Source of the DNA: Microbacterium sp. MAH-37
GTDB taxonomy: Bacteria > Actinomycetota > Actinomycetes > Actinomycetales > Microbacteriaceae
Direction of reading: 5' to 3'
DNA: 64,000 nucleotides
Assembly (NCBI RefSeq): GCF_009758255.1
Contig: NZ_WSEN01000007.1
Span: 327,312 to 391,311 of the forward strand
The notes beneath the pieces are model-generated. The model saw only the letters and a program-made list of their open reading frames with translations. It was not told where the DNA came from and ran no database searches. Shown here piece by piece: positions 15,676 through 24,692 of this stretch (positions within the stretch are counted from its first letter, which is position 1; every line of letters begins with the position of its first letter). Both the position numbers and the translations under genes were made by a program.

Positions 15676-16677
15676 TCAGGGGAGCACGACGACCTGGGCG
15701 GCGAACACCAGGCCGGCGCCGAAGCCGATCTGCAGCGCGAGACCGCCGGACAGCTCAGGGTGCTCCTGCAGAAGGCGGTGCGTCGCGAGCGGGATGGATG
15801 CCGCGGACGTGTTGCCGGTGGTCTCGATGTCGCGGGCGATCACCGTGGTCTCCGGCAGCTTCAGCTGCTTCGCGAACTCGTCGATGATGCGCATGTTCGC
15901 CTGGTGCGGGATGAAAGCCGCGAGGTCGGACGCCTCGATGCCGGCCTTGTCCAGTGCCTCGCGGGCGACCTTGGCCATCTCCCAGACGGCCCAGCGGAAC
16001 ACCTTCGGGCCCTCCTGACGGAGCGTCGGCCAGGGCGCCGCCCCGTCACGGAATTCGGTGAGCGTGTGGTTCATACCCACGGCCTCGGCGTTGCTGCCGT
16101 CAGAACCCCACACGGCGGGCGAGATCGCCGGGGTGTCGCTGGGACCCACCACGGCGGCACCTGCGCCATCACCGAGCAGGAACGAGATGCTGCGGTCGGT
16201 CGGGTCGACGATGTCGGAGAGCTTCTCCGCGCCGATCACCAGCGCGTAGTGCGCGGCACCGCTGCGGATCAGGGCGTCGGCCTGGGTGATCGCGTACGCG
16301 TAGCCCGCGCACGCGGCGTTGATGTCGTACGCCGCGGCGGGGTTCGCACCCACGCGGTCGGCGACGATCGCGGAGACCGACGGGGACTGCTTGGGGTTGC
16401 TGATCGTGGCGACGATGACGAGGTCGATGTCGGAGGGGGCGACGCCTGACTTCTCGATGGCCTCGGTGGCCGCGGCGGTGGACAGATCGATCGCGTCGGT
16501 CTCCGGCACGGCGCGCGTGCGCGTGACGATGCCGGTGCGCTGCCGGATCCACTCGTCGCTGGAGTCGATCGGACCGATCAGGTCGTCGTTCGGCACGGCG
16601 TTCTCGCCACGGGCGGCGCCGTAGGAGTAGATGCGCGTGTACGCGGGACCGGTGGTGTGCGCGAGGGTACGGGTCAT
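15676..16677 (-). CDS. fabH: Beta-ketoacyl-ACP synthase III
   Basis: 333 residues, starts fatty acid chains by condensing an acyl-CoA primer (in this group probably branched) with malonyl-ACP. The triad is visible: Cys in NAACAGYAYAI, His in FIPHQANMRI and Asn in TGNTSAASIP. The active-site entrance motif region around IRQRTGIVTR is also present. The ATG at 16677 overlaps the fabD stop (ATGA), so the two are coupled. Anteiso and iso fatty acids dominate in Microbacteriaceae, which fits a branched-chain primer preference, but the sequence alone does not prove it. Confidence 0.96.
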   Translation of the reverse strand: MTRTLAHTTGPAYTRIYSYGAARGENAVPNDDLIGPIDSSDEWIRQRTGIVTRTRAVPETDAIDLSTAAATEAIEKSGVAPSDIDLVIVATISNPKQSPSVSAIVADRVGANPAAAYDINAACAGYAYAITQADALIRSGAAHYALVIGAEKLSDIVDPTDRSISFLLGDGAGAAVVGPSDTPAISPAVWGSDGSNAEAVGMNHTLTEFRDGAAPWPTLRQEGPKVFRWAVWEMAKVAREALDKAGIEASDLAAFIPHQANMRIIDEFAKQLKLPETTVIARDIETTGNTSAASIPLATHRLLQEHPELSGGLALQIGFGAGLVFAAQVVVLP

Positions 16678-17594
16678 GCTGCTTCTCCGTTCAGCAGCGC
16701 AACCGCCGCGTCGAGGTCTTCCGGGGTCTTCACGGCGACGTTCGGCACGCCGCGCAGACCGCGCTTGGCGAGTCCGACAAGAGCGCCCGCCGGGGCGACC
16801 TCGATCAGGCCGGTCACGCCGGCGTCGGTCATCGACTCCATGCACAGGTCCCAGCGCACCGGGGACGAGACCTGGGTGACGATGCGGTCCAGTGCGTCGC
16901 GGCCGTCGGTAACGACCGCACCGTCGCGATTGGACCAGAGCGTGACGGTGGGGTCTCCCGGAGTGACCTCATCGACGGCGGCGCGCAGGACTTCGACCGC
17001 GGGTGCCATGTACGAGGTGTGGAACGCCCCCGCGACCTCGAGGGCACGCACGCGGCTGCCCTTCGCGGGGTTCTCGGCGAGCCTGGCGAGGTTCTCCAGC
17101 GAGCCGGCGGCGACGATCTGACCGGCGACGTTGTAGTTCGCCGGGGTCAGGTCGAGCTCGGCGAGCAGGGCGAGCACCTCGTCGGCGTCACCGCCGAGCA
17201 CGGCACTCATGCCGGTGGGAGTGCGAGCCGCGGCATCCGCCATCGCACGCCCGCGGATGCCGACCAGCCGCATCGCGTCGATGCCGGAGACGACTCCCGC
17301 AGCCGCGATGGCGGCGAGCTCACCGACCGAATGTCCGGCGAGGCCGTCGGGGCGTCGTCCGGATCGCTCCACGAGCTGCTTGCCGGCGACCATGGAGGCA
17401 GCGACGATGAGCGGCTGCGCGATGCGGGTGTCGCGGATGGTGTCGGCATCCGACTCGGTGCCGTGCTTGATCAGATCGACCTCCGCGGCATCCGAGAACG
17501 CCGCGAGCTGCTCGGCGACACCGTCGAGCTCGAGCCAGGGAGAGAGGAAGCCGGGGGTCTGAGAGCCCTGTCCAGGGCAGGCGACGACGATCAC
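16674..17594 (-). CDS. fabD: Malonyl-CoA:ACP transacylase
   Basis: 306 residues, transfers malonyl from CoA to ACP. The N-terminal CPGQGSQTPGFL, the nucleophile motif LAGHSVGELAA (Ser) and the downstream His in GAFHTSYMAPA are the expected active-site elements. The start is a GTG at 17594. It is the first gene of the fab operon and lies 85 bp after the FasR-like regulator gene. That gap contains an inverted repeat that may be its operator. Confidence 0.96.
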   Translation of the reverse strand: MIVVACPGQGSQTPGFLSPWLELDGVAEQLAAFSDAAEVDLIKHGTESDADTIRDTRIAQPLIVAASMVAGKQLVERSGRRPDGLAGHSVGELAAIAAAGVVSGIDAMRLVGIRGRAMADAAARTPTGMSAVLGGDADEVLALLAELDLTPANYNVAGQIVAAGSLENLARLAENPAKGSRVRALEVAGAFHTSYMAPAVEVLRAAVDEVTPGDPTVTLWSNRDGAVVTDGRDALDRIVTQVSSPVRWDLCMESMTDAGVTGLIEVAPAGALVGLAKRGLRGVPNVAVKTPEDLDAAVALLNGEAA

Positions 17595-17639
17595 TCACCC
17601 ATTCTGTCAACGATCACGCGGAGACGGTGGATGATCTCT

Positions 17640-17664
17640 CACAACAATCCGCGTTTCGTTTGTG
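17640..17664. promoter_or_regulatory. Inverted repeat upstream of fabD, candidate FasR operator
   Basis: CACAA (17640-17644) and TTGTG (17660-17664) form an inverted repeat in the fasR-fabD gap, upstream of the fabD GTG at 17594. FasR of Streptomyces and mycobacteria binds the fabD promoter region, so this is the obvious place for a site. I have not matched it to a published motif. Confidence 0.35.
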
Positions 17665-17679
17665 CGTGGCGCACAGCTG

Positions 17680-18897
17680 TCAGCGTGGGCGACGTCCGAG
17701 TGGGCGACGGCGGACTTGCTCGGCGGTGCCGATGGAGCCGAGGATGAGCGCGGTCTGCAGGATCAGTGCCTCGCGCGGACCGGTGGCATCCCATCCGATC
17801 ACCTCGCTGACCCGCTTCAGCCGGTAGCGCACCGTGTTGGGGTGCACGAACAGCTCACGAGCGGTCGCCTCGAGCGATCGTCCGTTGTCGAGATAGCTCC
17901 ACAGCGTGGTCACGAGATCGGGGGAGTGCGACTGAAGAGGGCGGTAGATCCGCTCGATGAGGGTCTGCTTCGCCAGGGCGTCACCGGCGAGGGCGCGCTC
18001 GGGCAGCAGATCATCGGCCTCGACAGGACGGGGCGCGCCGCGCCAGGCGCGCGCGACGGCGAAGCCGGCGAGAGCCGCTCTGGCGCTCTGGCCGGCATCC
18101 ACCAGGGCAGCGACGGGCGGTCCGAGCACGACGTAGCCCGGGCCGAAGGAAGGCTCGAGGCGACCGGCGATCTCCTCGAAGGGCAGCTCGTCGGTCGGTT
18201 CCTCGCGTCCGGGCAGACGGGCGCGTCCGACCACGAGCACCAGTCGCGACCCCTGTACGCCGATCAGGACGTCGACGGCGAGCTTGCGGGCGGTGCGGCG
18301 CACGGTGTCCACGTCGAACTGCGCCGGCGTCGTGCCGACGATGACGCTGACCTCGCCGTGGCCGTGCCAGCCCAGAGCCGCGATGCGGCTGGGGAGCTCC
18401 TCGTCGGCCTCGCCGGTGAGGATCGAGTCGACGACGAGCGCCTCGAGTCGGGCATCCCACAGTCCGCGCGACTCCGCGGCGCGCGCGTACACGTCCGCGG
18501 CCGCGAAGGCGACGTCGCGGGAGTAGAGCAGGATCGCCTCGCGGACGCTCTCGTCCTTGCCCGCGACGCGCTCCTCGGTGACGTCCACCGTGGCGCGGAT
18601 CAGCTGCAGTGTCTGCTGCAGGCTGACGCTGCGCAGCAGCTCGCGGGGAGCGGCGGCGAAGAAGTCCGCGCCGATCCAGGCTGTGGACGTCGGATCCTCG
18701 TACCACTGGATGAACGAGGTGATGCCGGCCTGGGCCACCAGCCCGACGGAGGACCGTCGGGCCGGTGGCATGTCGGCGTACCAGGGCAGCGTCTCCTCGA
18801 GGCGCTTGATCGTCGCCGTGGCCAGGTCGCCGGAGATCCGGCGCAGCCAGGCGAGCGTCGCAGCCTTGTCGACGGCCGGCGCAGGAGTCGCTGTCAC
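17680..18897 (-). CDS. fasR: PucR-family regulator, FasR-like activator of fatty acid synthesis
   Basis: 405 residues. The C-terminus holds the PucR-type helix-turn-helix (LWSYLDNGRSLEATARELFVHPNTVRYRLKRV, residues about 332-365). The middle is the GGDEF-like region of the CdaR/PucR family and the N-terminus a sensor region. In Streptomyces and M. tuberculosis the protein in this same position activates fabD-fabH-acpP-fabF and is tuned by acyl-CoA. It starts 7 nt after the aceE stop, so it is probably cotranscribed with pyruvate dehydrogenase E1. Assignment as FasR rests on gene order plus family. Confidence 0.85.
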   Translation of the reverse strand: MTATPAPAVDKAATLAWLRRISGDLATATIKRLEETLPWYADMPPARRSSVGLVAQAGITSFIQWYEDPTSTAWIGADFFAAAPRELLRSVSLQQTLQLIRATVDVTEERVAGKDESVREAILLYSRDVAFAAADVYARAAESRGLWDARLEALVVDSILTGEADEELPSRIAALGWHGHGEVSVIVGTTPAQFDVDTVRRTARKLAVDVLIGVQGSRLVLVVGRARLPGREEPTDELPFEEIAGRLEPSFGPGYVVLGPPVAALVDAGQSARAALAGFAVARAWRGAPRPVEADDLLPERALAGDALAKQTLIERIYRPLQSHSPDLVTTLWSYLDNGRSLEATARELFVHPNTVRYRLKRVSEVIGWDATGPREALILQTALILGSIGTAEQVRRRPLGRRPR

Positions 18898-18904
18898 TCG
18901 GTGC

Positions 18905-21631
18905 TCAGCTCTCGCCGCCCGCGTTCCCGCTGGTGCCCGCGTTCACGTTGTACAGGTCGTACTTCGCGATGGCCTGAGCGACGATCGAGCGCTCGACCTT
19001 GCCCTCGTCGGCCAGGGCCTGGAGGGTGCGGACGACCATGGAGGGGCCGTCGATCTTGAAGAACCGGCGCGCTGCGGCACGGGTGTCGGCGAAACCGAAA
19101 CCGTCGGCGCCGAGCGTGTAGTAGGAACCGGGGACCCACTGGCGGATCTGGTCCTGCACGGCGTGCATGAAGTCGCTGGTCGCGATGACCGGGCCCTCGG
19201 CGCCCTGCAGCTTCTCCGTCAGGTACGCGGTGCGCGGCTCCTGGTCGGGGTGCAGGAAGTTGTGCTCGTCGGCGGCGAGGCCGTCGCGGCGCAACTCGTT
19301 CCACGACGTCACCGACCAGACATCTGCCGTGACGCCCCAGTCCTCGCGCAGCAGCTCCTGCGCCTCGAGCGCCCACGGCACGCCGACGCCGGAGGCGAGC
19401 AGCTGGGCGCGGTGGCCCTCGCCGGTGCCGACGGAGATGCGGTGCAGGCCCTTGAGGATGCCCTCGACATCCACGTCCTCCGGCTCGGCCGGCTGGCGCA
19501 TCGGCTCGTTGTACACGGTGATGTAGTACATGACGTCCGGGTCGGGGTGCGTGCCGCCGTACATCTGCTCGACACCGGCCTGCACGATGTGTGCGACCTC
19601 GTAGCCGAACGCGGGGTCGTAGACGAGCGTCGCGGGGTTGGTCGACGCGAGCAACGGCGAGTGACCGTCCGCGTGCTGCGTGCCTTCACCGGTCAGCGTG
19701 GTGCGACCGGCGGTGGCGCCGATCACGAAGCCGCGCGCCATCTGGTCGCCGGCGGCCCAGAAGGCGTCGCCGGTGCGCTGGTAGCCGAACATCGAGTAGA
19801 AGATGTAGATCGGGATCAGCGGCTCACCGTGGGTCGCGTATGAGGTTCCCGTCGCGGTGAACGCGGCGGTCGCGCCTGCCTCGTTGATGCCGACGTGCAT
19901 CAGCTGGCCCTGCGGGCTCTCCTTGTAGGCGAGGAGCAGCTCCCGGTCGACCGAGGTGTAGTTCTGGCCGTTCGGGTTGTAGATCTTCGCCGTGGGGAAG
20001 TAGGCGTCCATGCCGAAGGTGCGCGCCTCGTCCGGGATGACCGGGACGATCCGCTCGCCGAAGCCCTTCACGCGCATGAGGTCCTTGACCATGCGCACGA
20101 AGGCCATGGTCGTGGCGACCTCCTGGTTGCCCGAGCCCTTCTTCGGCAGCGAGTAAGCCTTGTCGTCGGGCAGCTGCAGGCCCACGTGGGTGCTGCGGCG
20201 CTCGGGCAGGAAACCGCCGAGGTCACGACGGCGCTCCAGCATGTACTGGATCGTCTCGTCGTTCTGTCCGGGGTGGAAGTACGGCGGACGGTACGGGTCG
20301 GCCTCGAGCTGTGCGTCCGTGATCGGGATGTGCATGGTGTCGCGGAACAGCTTGAGGTCGTCCAGCGTCATCTTCTTCATCTGGTGGGTCGCGTTACGGC
20401 CCTCGAAGTGCGGGCCGAGGCCGTAGCCCTTGACCGTCTTCGCGAGGATCACGGTGGGCTGGCCCTTGTGCTCCATGGCCGCCTTGTACGCCGCGTAGAC
20501 CTTGCGGTAGTCGTGGCCGCCTCGGCGCAGCTGCCAGATCTGGTCGTCGGTGAGGTCCTTGACCAGCGAGAGCGCGCGCTCGTCCCGGCCGAAGAAGTTC
20601 TCCCGGACGTAGGCGCCGTTCTCGGCCTTGTAGGTCTGGTAGTCGCCGTCGGGCGTGACGTTCATGAGGTTCAGCAGTGCGCCCTCGGTGTCGCGGGCGA
20701 GCAGGTCGTCCCACTCACGGCCCCAGACCACCTTGATGACGTTCCAGCCGGCACCGCGGAAGAAGCTCTCCAGCTCCTGGATGATCTTGCCGTTTCCGCG
20801 GACGGGGCCGTCCAGGCGCTGCAGGTTGCAGTTGATCACGAAGGTCAGGTTGTCGAGACCCTCGTTCGCCGCGACCTGGAGCTGGCCGCGGGACTCGACC
20901 TCGTCCATCTCGCCGTCGCCCAGGAAGGCCCAGACGTGCGAGTCGGAGACGTCCTTGATGCCGCGGTTGGCGAGGTACTTGTTCGTCATCGCCTGGTAGA
21001 TCGCGTTGATCGGGCCGATGCCCATCGACACCGTCGGGAACTGCCAGAACTCCGGCATCATCCGCGGGTGCGGGTACGACGGCAGGCCGTTCGGGGCGCC
21101 GGACTTCTCCTGGCGGAAGGCGTCCATCTGCGTCTCGGTGAGGCGGCCCTCGAGGAACGCGCGGGCGTACATGCCGGGGGAGGCGTGGCCCTGGTAGAAA
21201 ATCTGGTCGCCGCCGTTGGCGTGGTCGCGACCGCGGAAGAAGTGGTTGTGACCGACCTCGTACAGCGACGCTGCGGACGCGTAGGTGGAGATGTGGCCGC
21301 CGACCCCGATGCCGGGGCGCTGTGCGCGGTGCACGGTGATCGCGGCGTTCCACCGGATCCAGTGCCGGTAGCGGCGCTCGAGCTCCTCGTCGCCGGGGAA
21401 GGCGGGCTCGTTCTCGGGGGCGATGGTGTTGATGTAGTCGGTGGTGGGAACCATCGGCACGCCCAGGTGCAGATCCTTGGAGCGCTTCAGCAGGCTGAGC
21501 ATGATCTCTCGCCCGCGGCCGTGGCCCTTCGCCTCGACGAGTTCATCGAGCGACTGCTGCCACTCGCCGGTCTCCTCCGGGTCGCTGTCGAGCGGGCCCT
21601 GCGAGTACGGATCCTGATCGTGAACGGTCAC
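18905..21631 (-). CDS. aceE: Pyruvate dehydrogenase E1 component, homodimeric
   Basis: 908 residues, thiamine-diphosphate-dependent decarboxylase that converts pyruvate and acetylates the lipoyl group of E2. The ThDP motif [13 protein letters not shown] is near residue 240, and [25 protein letters not shown] is typical of the single-chain E1. I take the GTG at 21631 ([11 protein letters not shown]) because AAAGGT precedes it at the right distance; in-frame codons upstream to 21706 have no RBS. The partners E2 (40409-42133) and E3 (42230-43603) are encoded elsewhere in this window. The gene leads into fasR and the fab operon. Confidence 0.96.
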   Translation of the reverse strand: MTVHDQDPYSQGPLDSDPEETGEWQQSLDELVEAKGHGRGREIMLSLLKRSKDLHLGVPMVPTTDYINTIAPENEPAFPGDEELERRYRHWIRWNAAITVHRAQRPGIGVGGHISTYASAASLYEVGHNHFFRGRDHANGGDQIFYQGHASPGMYARAFLEGRLTETQMDAFRQEKSGAPNGLPSYPHPRMMPEFWQFPTVSMGIGPINAIYQAMTNKYLANRGIKDVSDSHVWAFLGDGEMDEVESRGQLQVAANEGLDNLTFVINCNLQRLDGPVRGNGKIIQELESFFRGAGWNVIKVVWGREWDDLLARDTEGALLNLMNVTPDGDYQTYKAENGAYVRENFFGRDERALSLVKDLTDDQIWQLRRGGHDYRKVYAAYKAAMEHKGQPTVILAKTVKGYGLGPHFEGRNATHQMKKMTLDDLKLFRDTMHIPITDAQLEADPYRPPYFHPGQNDETIQYMLERRRDLGGFLPERRSTHVGLQLPDDKAYSLPKKGSGNQEVATTMAFVRMVKDLMRVKGFGERIVPVIPDEARTFGMDAYFPTAKIYNPNGQNYTSVDRELLLAYKESPQGQLMHVGINEAGATAAFTATGTSYATHGEPLIPIYIFYSMFGYQRTGDAFWAAGDQMARGFVIGATAGRTTLTGEGTQHADGHSPLLASTNPATLVYDPAFGYEVAHIVQAGVEQMYGGTHPDPDVMYYITVYNEPMRQPAEPEDVDVEGILKGLHRISVGTGEGHRAQLLASGVGVPWALEAQELLREDWGVTADVWSVTSWNELRRDGLAADEHNFLHPDQEPRTAYLTEKLQGAEGPVIATSDFMHAVQDQIRQWVPGSYYTLGADGFGFADTRAAARRFFKIDGPSMVVRTLQALADEGKVERSIVAQAIAKYDLYNVNAGTSGNAGGES

Positions 21632-21780
21632 GGTCGACCTTTCGTCGTGATGGCAGATCATGCCAAGGGAACGGGATGCCGCATCGGTGAACCTTGTCGG
21701 CTTCACACAACGCGCACTGTGCTCAGCCTATCCCTGTTCGCACGAGGATCGCGTCGTCCGCTGGACCGTGCGCCCGCTCC

Positions 21781-22290
21781 TCAGTCGACGGCTCGCGACT
21801 CGAGTCGCCGCAGGTGCTCATCCCACGTGTCCTGCCATTCAAAGGCGCCGGATGCATCCCGGTAGCTCACCCACAGCGAGGCGAACCTGCCGTCGGGCAG
21901 GGCGACGGCGAACTCTCCGCCCGGGTCGACGCGCGGTTCGCTGGCGACCACGGTCGGCTCTCCGTCGATCTGCCAGACGGTCATCACCTCGGTGGCTGCA
22001 GCGCCGGTGACGCGAATGGTGCCGGCGCTCCCGTCTCGGCTCGGCAGCAGCCGTGGCTGAACCGCACGACGGGCCGCGAGCCGGGCCTGCTGAGCGGCGG
22101 CGCGGCTTTCGAGCGCGGCGATGGCAGCGCCGACCGCGGCAGCAGCGGCGCACAGCCCGGCGACGACGGCACCCGCGGCTTCCAAGGCCGCCAGCATCGC
22201 GGCATCCGCGCGCTTGAGGATGAAGACGACGAAGATGGCGACGAACACCAGCAGGCTGGCAGCGACGGTGATGGCGATGCGGATGCGCAT
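21781..22290 (-). CDS. Hypothetical membrane-anchored protein
   Basis: 169 residues with two hydrophobic helices near the N-terminus (IRIAITVAASLLVFVAIFVV, then LEAAGAVVAGLCAAAAAVGAA), an Ala/Arg-rich helical linker that may form a short coiled coil, and a C-terminal soluble domain of about 85 residues rich in beta strands (VMTVWQIDGEPTVVA...). No family is recognised. The ATG at 22290 gives the best-placed first membrane segment. It stands alone between aceE and tRNA-Val. Confidence 0.6.
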   Translation of the reverse strand: MRIRIAITVAASLLVFVAIFVVFILKRADAAMLAALEAAGAVVAGLCAAAAAVGAAIAALESRAAAQQARLAARRAVQPRLLPSRDGSAGTIRVTGAAATEVMTVWQIDGEPTVVASEPRVDPGGEFAVALPDGRFASLWVSYRDASGAFEWQDTWDEHLRRLESRAVD

Positions 22291-22341
22291 GGGGGCGAGG
22301 ATCCTCCGGCTGGTCGTCACTGACCTCCGGCAGGAGATCAT

Positions 22342-22347
22342 TAGAAT
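22342..22347 (+). promoter_or_regulatory. -10 box TAGAAT for tRNA-Val
   Basis: TAGAAT ends 9 nt before the first base of the mature tRNA; CTGAC near 22320 may be the -35. Confidence 0.55.
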
Positions 22348-22356
22348 CATCGTGAA

Positions 22357-22429
22357 GGGCCTTTAGCTCAGCTGGTAGAGCGCCACGTTTACACCGTGGA
22401 TGTCGTCGGTTCGATCCCGGCAGGGCCCA
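22357..22429 (+). tRNA. tRNA-Val (anticodon UAC)
   Basis: A 73-nt cloverleaf. Acceptor 22357-22363 pairs with 22422-22428, the anticodon arm is CCACG-TTTACAC-CGTGG with anticodon TAC, and the T arm is GTCGG-TTCGATC-CCGGC. The encoded 3' end after the discriminator A is CCG, so CCA is added after transcription. Confidence 0.95.
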
Positions 22430-22450
22430 CCGATCGCGAGGGGCGGATGC

Positions 22451-22852
22451 ATGGCGCAGCAGGTGACCGCAGAGGCCCGTTGCCCGTGCTCGAGCGGCAA
22501 CACCTACGGCGGATGCTGCGGCCCGATCATCGCTGGGGCGCCGGCGCCCACCGCGGAGCGGCTGATGCGCTCGCGGTTCACCGCGTTCGCGATCGGGGAC
22601 GACGCGTACCTGCTGCGCTCCTGGCATCCGTCCACGCGTCCGGAGGACGTCGACCTCGATGACGCGACCCGCTGGCTGTGGCTGGAGATCGGAGCGACGA
22701 CGGCCGGCGGACCGTTCGACAGTGAGGGGACGGTGTCGTTCGCCGCCGCGTACCGCGACGCGTCCGGCAGGGGCGAGCTCCGTGAGCGCAGCCGATTCGT
22801 CCGCGAGAGCGGTGAATGGTTCTACGTCGACGGCGACGTGGACCGACACTGA
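22451..22852 (+). CDS. YchJ-family SEC-C motif protein (UPF0225)
   Basis: 133 residues. The N-terminal SEC-C zinc-binding motif CPCSSGNTYGGCCGP lies at about residues 11-25. The rest is a cystatin/NTF2-like domain with the family signature AERLMRSRFTAFAIGDDAYLLRSWHPSTRP. Function is unknown in this family. It follows tRNA-Val closely and may be read from the same promoter. The next gene begins 15 nt after its stop but has its own -10 box at the junction. Confidence 0.9.
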   Translation: MAQQVTAEARCPCSSGNTYGGCCGPIIAGAPAPTAERLMRSRFTAFAIGDDAYLLRSWHPSTRPEDVDLDDATRWLWLEIGATTAGGPFDSEGTVSFAAAYRDASGRGELRERSRFVRESGEWFYVDGDVDRH

Positions 22853-22853
22853 G

Positions 22854-22859
22854 TACATT
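22854..22859 (+). promoter_or_regulatory. -10 box TACATT for a leaderless transcript
   Basis: TACATT lies 7 nt before the GTG at 22867, right after the YchJ stop codon. Confidence 0.5.
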
Positions 22860-22866
22860 GGACTTC

Positions 22867-23601
22867 GTGAACGCGAATCCCGAAAGCCAGCGCGCCCTGC
22901 TCGACATCGCCGATCTCGACCTGCGGATCGCGCGGGCCGCGAAGGCCGCGAAGAACCCTTCCCAGGGCGCCCGCATCTCCGAGCTCGCCGCGCAGCGGCA
23001 GGAGCAGCTGCGCGAGCTGACCGCACTCGCCGGTGTGCGGGACGATGCGCAGACGGAGCTCTCCCGGGTCGAGTCGGATGTCGCGCTCGCGGAGCAGCGT
23101 CGTGATCGCGACGCGGCGAGGCTGACGACCGTCACCAGCCCCAAGGACGCTGTCGCCCTCGAGCAGGAGATCGCCAGCCTCGGCCAGCGTCTCAGTGCGC
23201 TCGAGGACGTCCAGCTGGAGCGCATGAGCGCTGTCGAGGAGGCGGATGCCGCAGTCGCGGCGCAGCAGGCTCTGATCGACGCGACCAGCGCGGAGGGTGG
23301 CGAGCTCACGCGCCAGGCCAAGGCGGATATGGCCGCTGCCGAGGCCGAAGGAGAGCAGCTCGCCCGGGACCGGGCTGCTGTCGCAGCGGGCATCCCCGCC
23401 GATCTGCTGGCGGACTACGACCGCCGCGCCGTGCGCACGGCTCCGGCCGCCGCGCTGCTGCGTGCGCGCACCTGCGAGGGATGCCGGATGGTGCTGTCTG
23501 GCACGGACCTCACCGCCATCCGTCGCGAGCCGGAGGACGCCGTGGTGTCCTGCCCCGAGTGCGGCGCGATCCTGGTGCGCACCGACGAGTCAGGCCTCTG
23601 A
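22867..23601 (+). CDS. Coiled-coil C4 zinc-ribbon protein (CT398/Rv2229c-like)
   Basis: 244 residues. The N-terminal 180 residues form a long coiled coil (heptads rich in Ala, Glu, Gln, Arg). The C-terminus is a C4 zinc ribbon with CEGC and CPEC about 20 residues apart. This matches the actinobacterial Rv2229c family, related to chlamydial CT398, thought to be an adaptor. In mycobacteria it sits near nif3-like and RNase HI genes and not far from aceE, as here. The start is the GTG at 22867, given a -10 box 7 nt ahead. Confidence 0.88.
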   Translation: MNANPESQRALLDIADLDLRIARAAKAAKNPSQGARISELAAQRQEQLRELTALAGVRDDAQTELSRVESDVALAEQRRDRDAARLTTVTSPKDAVALEQEIASLGQRLSALEDVQLERMSAVEEADAAVAAQQALIDATSAEGGELTRQAKADMAAAEAEGEQLARDRAAVAAGIPADLLADYDRRAVRTAPAAALLRARTCEGCRMVLSGTDLTAIRREPEDAVVSCPECGAILVRTDESGL

Positions 23602-23619
23602 GCGCCGGTCCGGCCGCCG

Positions 23620-23646
23620 GCCGCGACGGACGTCTGCCGTCGCGGC
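23620..23646 (+). terminator. Probable terminator after the zinc-ribbon gene
   Basis: A 10-bp perfect stem (23620-23629 with 23637-23646) with a 7-nt loop, 18 nt after the stop codon. Confidence 0.7.
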
Positions 23647-23745
23647 GAGACCCCGAGTTCCGTGCGAGACCCATGCGCGCGATGTCGGACTCGTGCAGAA
23701 CTCGGGATCTCACGCGGAACTCGCTCAAGTCTCGGGAACTCACTC
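23646..23745. repeat. Intergenic cluster of GAGTTC/GAACTC inverted repeats
   Basis: Between convergent genes, a 100-bp stretch holds many short, partly complementary units. CGAGTTCCGTGCGAGA (23653-23668) is complementary at 14 of 16 positions to TCTCACGCGGAACTCG (23708-23723). GAACTC, GAGTTC, CTCGGG and GTCTCG recur in between. It could fold into a branched hairpin and resembles a REP-like intergenic element. Confidence 0.5.
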
Positions 23746-23760
23746 CGCGGCAGAGGACCG

Positions 23761-24600
23761 TCACTGCTCCTCGTGCGTGCGCGGGTCGGCGTCGAACAGC
23801 CGCCCGTCCGGGCGTCCGAGTGCGGTGATCCGCTCGACCTCCTCCGGGCTCAGCACGACGTCGTTGGCTGCGAGGTTCTGACTCTGGTGCGCCGGGTGGG
23901 CCGCCTTCGGGATCGACACCACGCCGCGTGAGCGATGCCAGGCGAGCACGGTCTGCACGGGCGTGGCTCCGTGCGCGGCAGCGATGTCGACGATCGCCTG
24001 CTCGTCGAGGACGTCGCGGGCCCGGCCGATCGGGCTCCATGCCTCGGTGAGGATGCCGTGCTCGCGGTGGTAGGCGAGTGCCTCCTGCTGCGGGAAGTGC
24101 GGGTGCAGCTCGATCTGATTGACCACGGGGCGCACCCCGGTCGCCTGCTCGATCCGCTCGAGATGCTCCGGCAGGAAGTTCGAGACGCCGATCTGCCGGA
24201 CGAGTCCTCGTTCCCTGGCGTCGATGAGGGCCTGCCAGGCCTCCACGTACAGATCGACGCTCGGGTTCGGCCAGTGGATGAGCACGAGGTCGATCTGATC
24301 GACGCCGAGACGGAACCTGCTCTCCTCCAACGCGGTGCGCGCCCGATCGGCGGCGTGATGCCGCCCGGCCAGCTTGGTCGTGATGACGAGCTCGGCAGGA
24401 TCGACTGCGGCACCTGCCACGCCCCACCCGACGGCGCCCTCGTTCTCGTAGTTGAACGCCGTGTCGATCAGCCGGTAGCCGAGCTCGATGCCCTGGCGCA
24501 CGGAGTCGGCACCGGACTCTCCGCGCAGGTTGTACGTGCCGAGCCCCTGAGCGGGCAGGGCGAATCCGTTGTGCGCGGTGAAGGCGGAAGAGTCGGTCAT
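23761..24600 (-). CDS. Aldo/keto reductase
   Basis: 279 residues, an NADPH-dependent TIM-barrel reductase. The catalytic tetrad is visible: Asp in LIDTAFNYENE, Tyr in the same segment, Lys in LVITTKLAG and His in LVLIHWPNPS. The signature region GLVRQIGVSNFLPEHLERI and the C-terminal IPKAAHPAHQSQNL (coenzyme binding) are also present. It belongs to the AKR5-like group that includes 2,5-diketo-D-gluconate reductases, but the substrate cannot be told from sequence. It appears to be transcribed alone. Confidence 0.93.
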   Translation of the reverse strand: MTDSSAFTAHNGFALPAQGLGTYNLRGESGADSVRQGIELGYRLIDTAFNYENEGAVGWGVAGAAVDPAELVITTKLAGRHHAADRARTALEESRFRLGVDQIDLVLIHWPNPSVDLYVEAWQALIDARERGLVRQIGVSNFLPEHLERIEQATGVRPVVNQIELHPHFPQQEALAYHREHGILTEAWSPIGRARDVLDEQAIVDIAAAHGATPVQTVLAWHRSRGVVSIPKAAHPAHQSQNLAANDVVLSPEEVERITALGRPDGRLFDADPRTHEEQ

Positions 24601-24680
24601 GGTGGCTCCCTCTGTCAGTGGTCGACCTGGCGCTTGTCCTCCACGCTAGACGCTGGTGCAGCGGTGTCGCCGGTCTGGCG

Positions 24681-24686
24681 TAACGT
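24681..24686 (+). promoter_or_regulatory. -10 box TAACGT for a leaderless polymerase transcript
   Basis: TAACGT lies 6 nt before the GTG at 24693 with no RBS between. Confidence 0.5.
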
Positions 24687-24692
24687 CGAGAC

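Noticed and set aside
23646..23745. CRISPR array
   Set aside because: The repeats are short, inverted and unevenly spaced, with no constant direct repeat or spacer length, and no cas genes are present.
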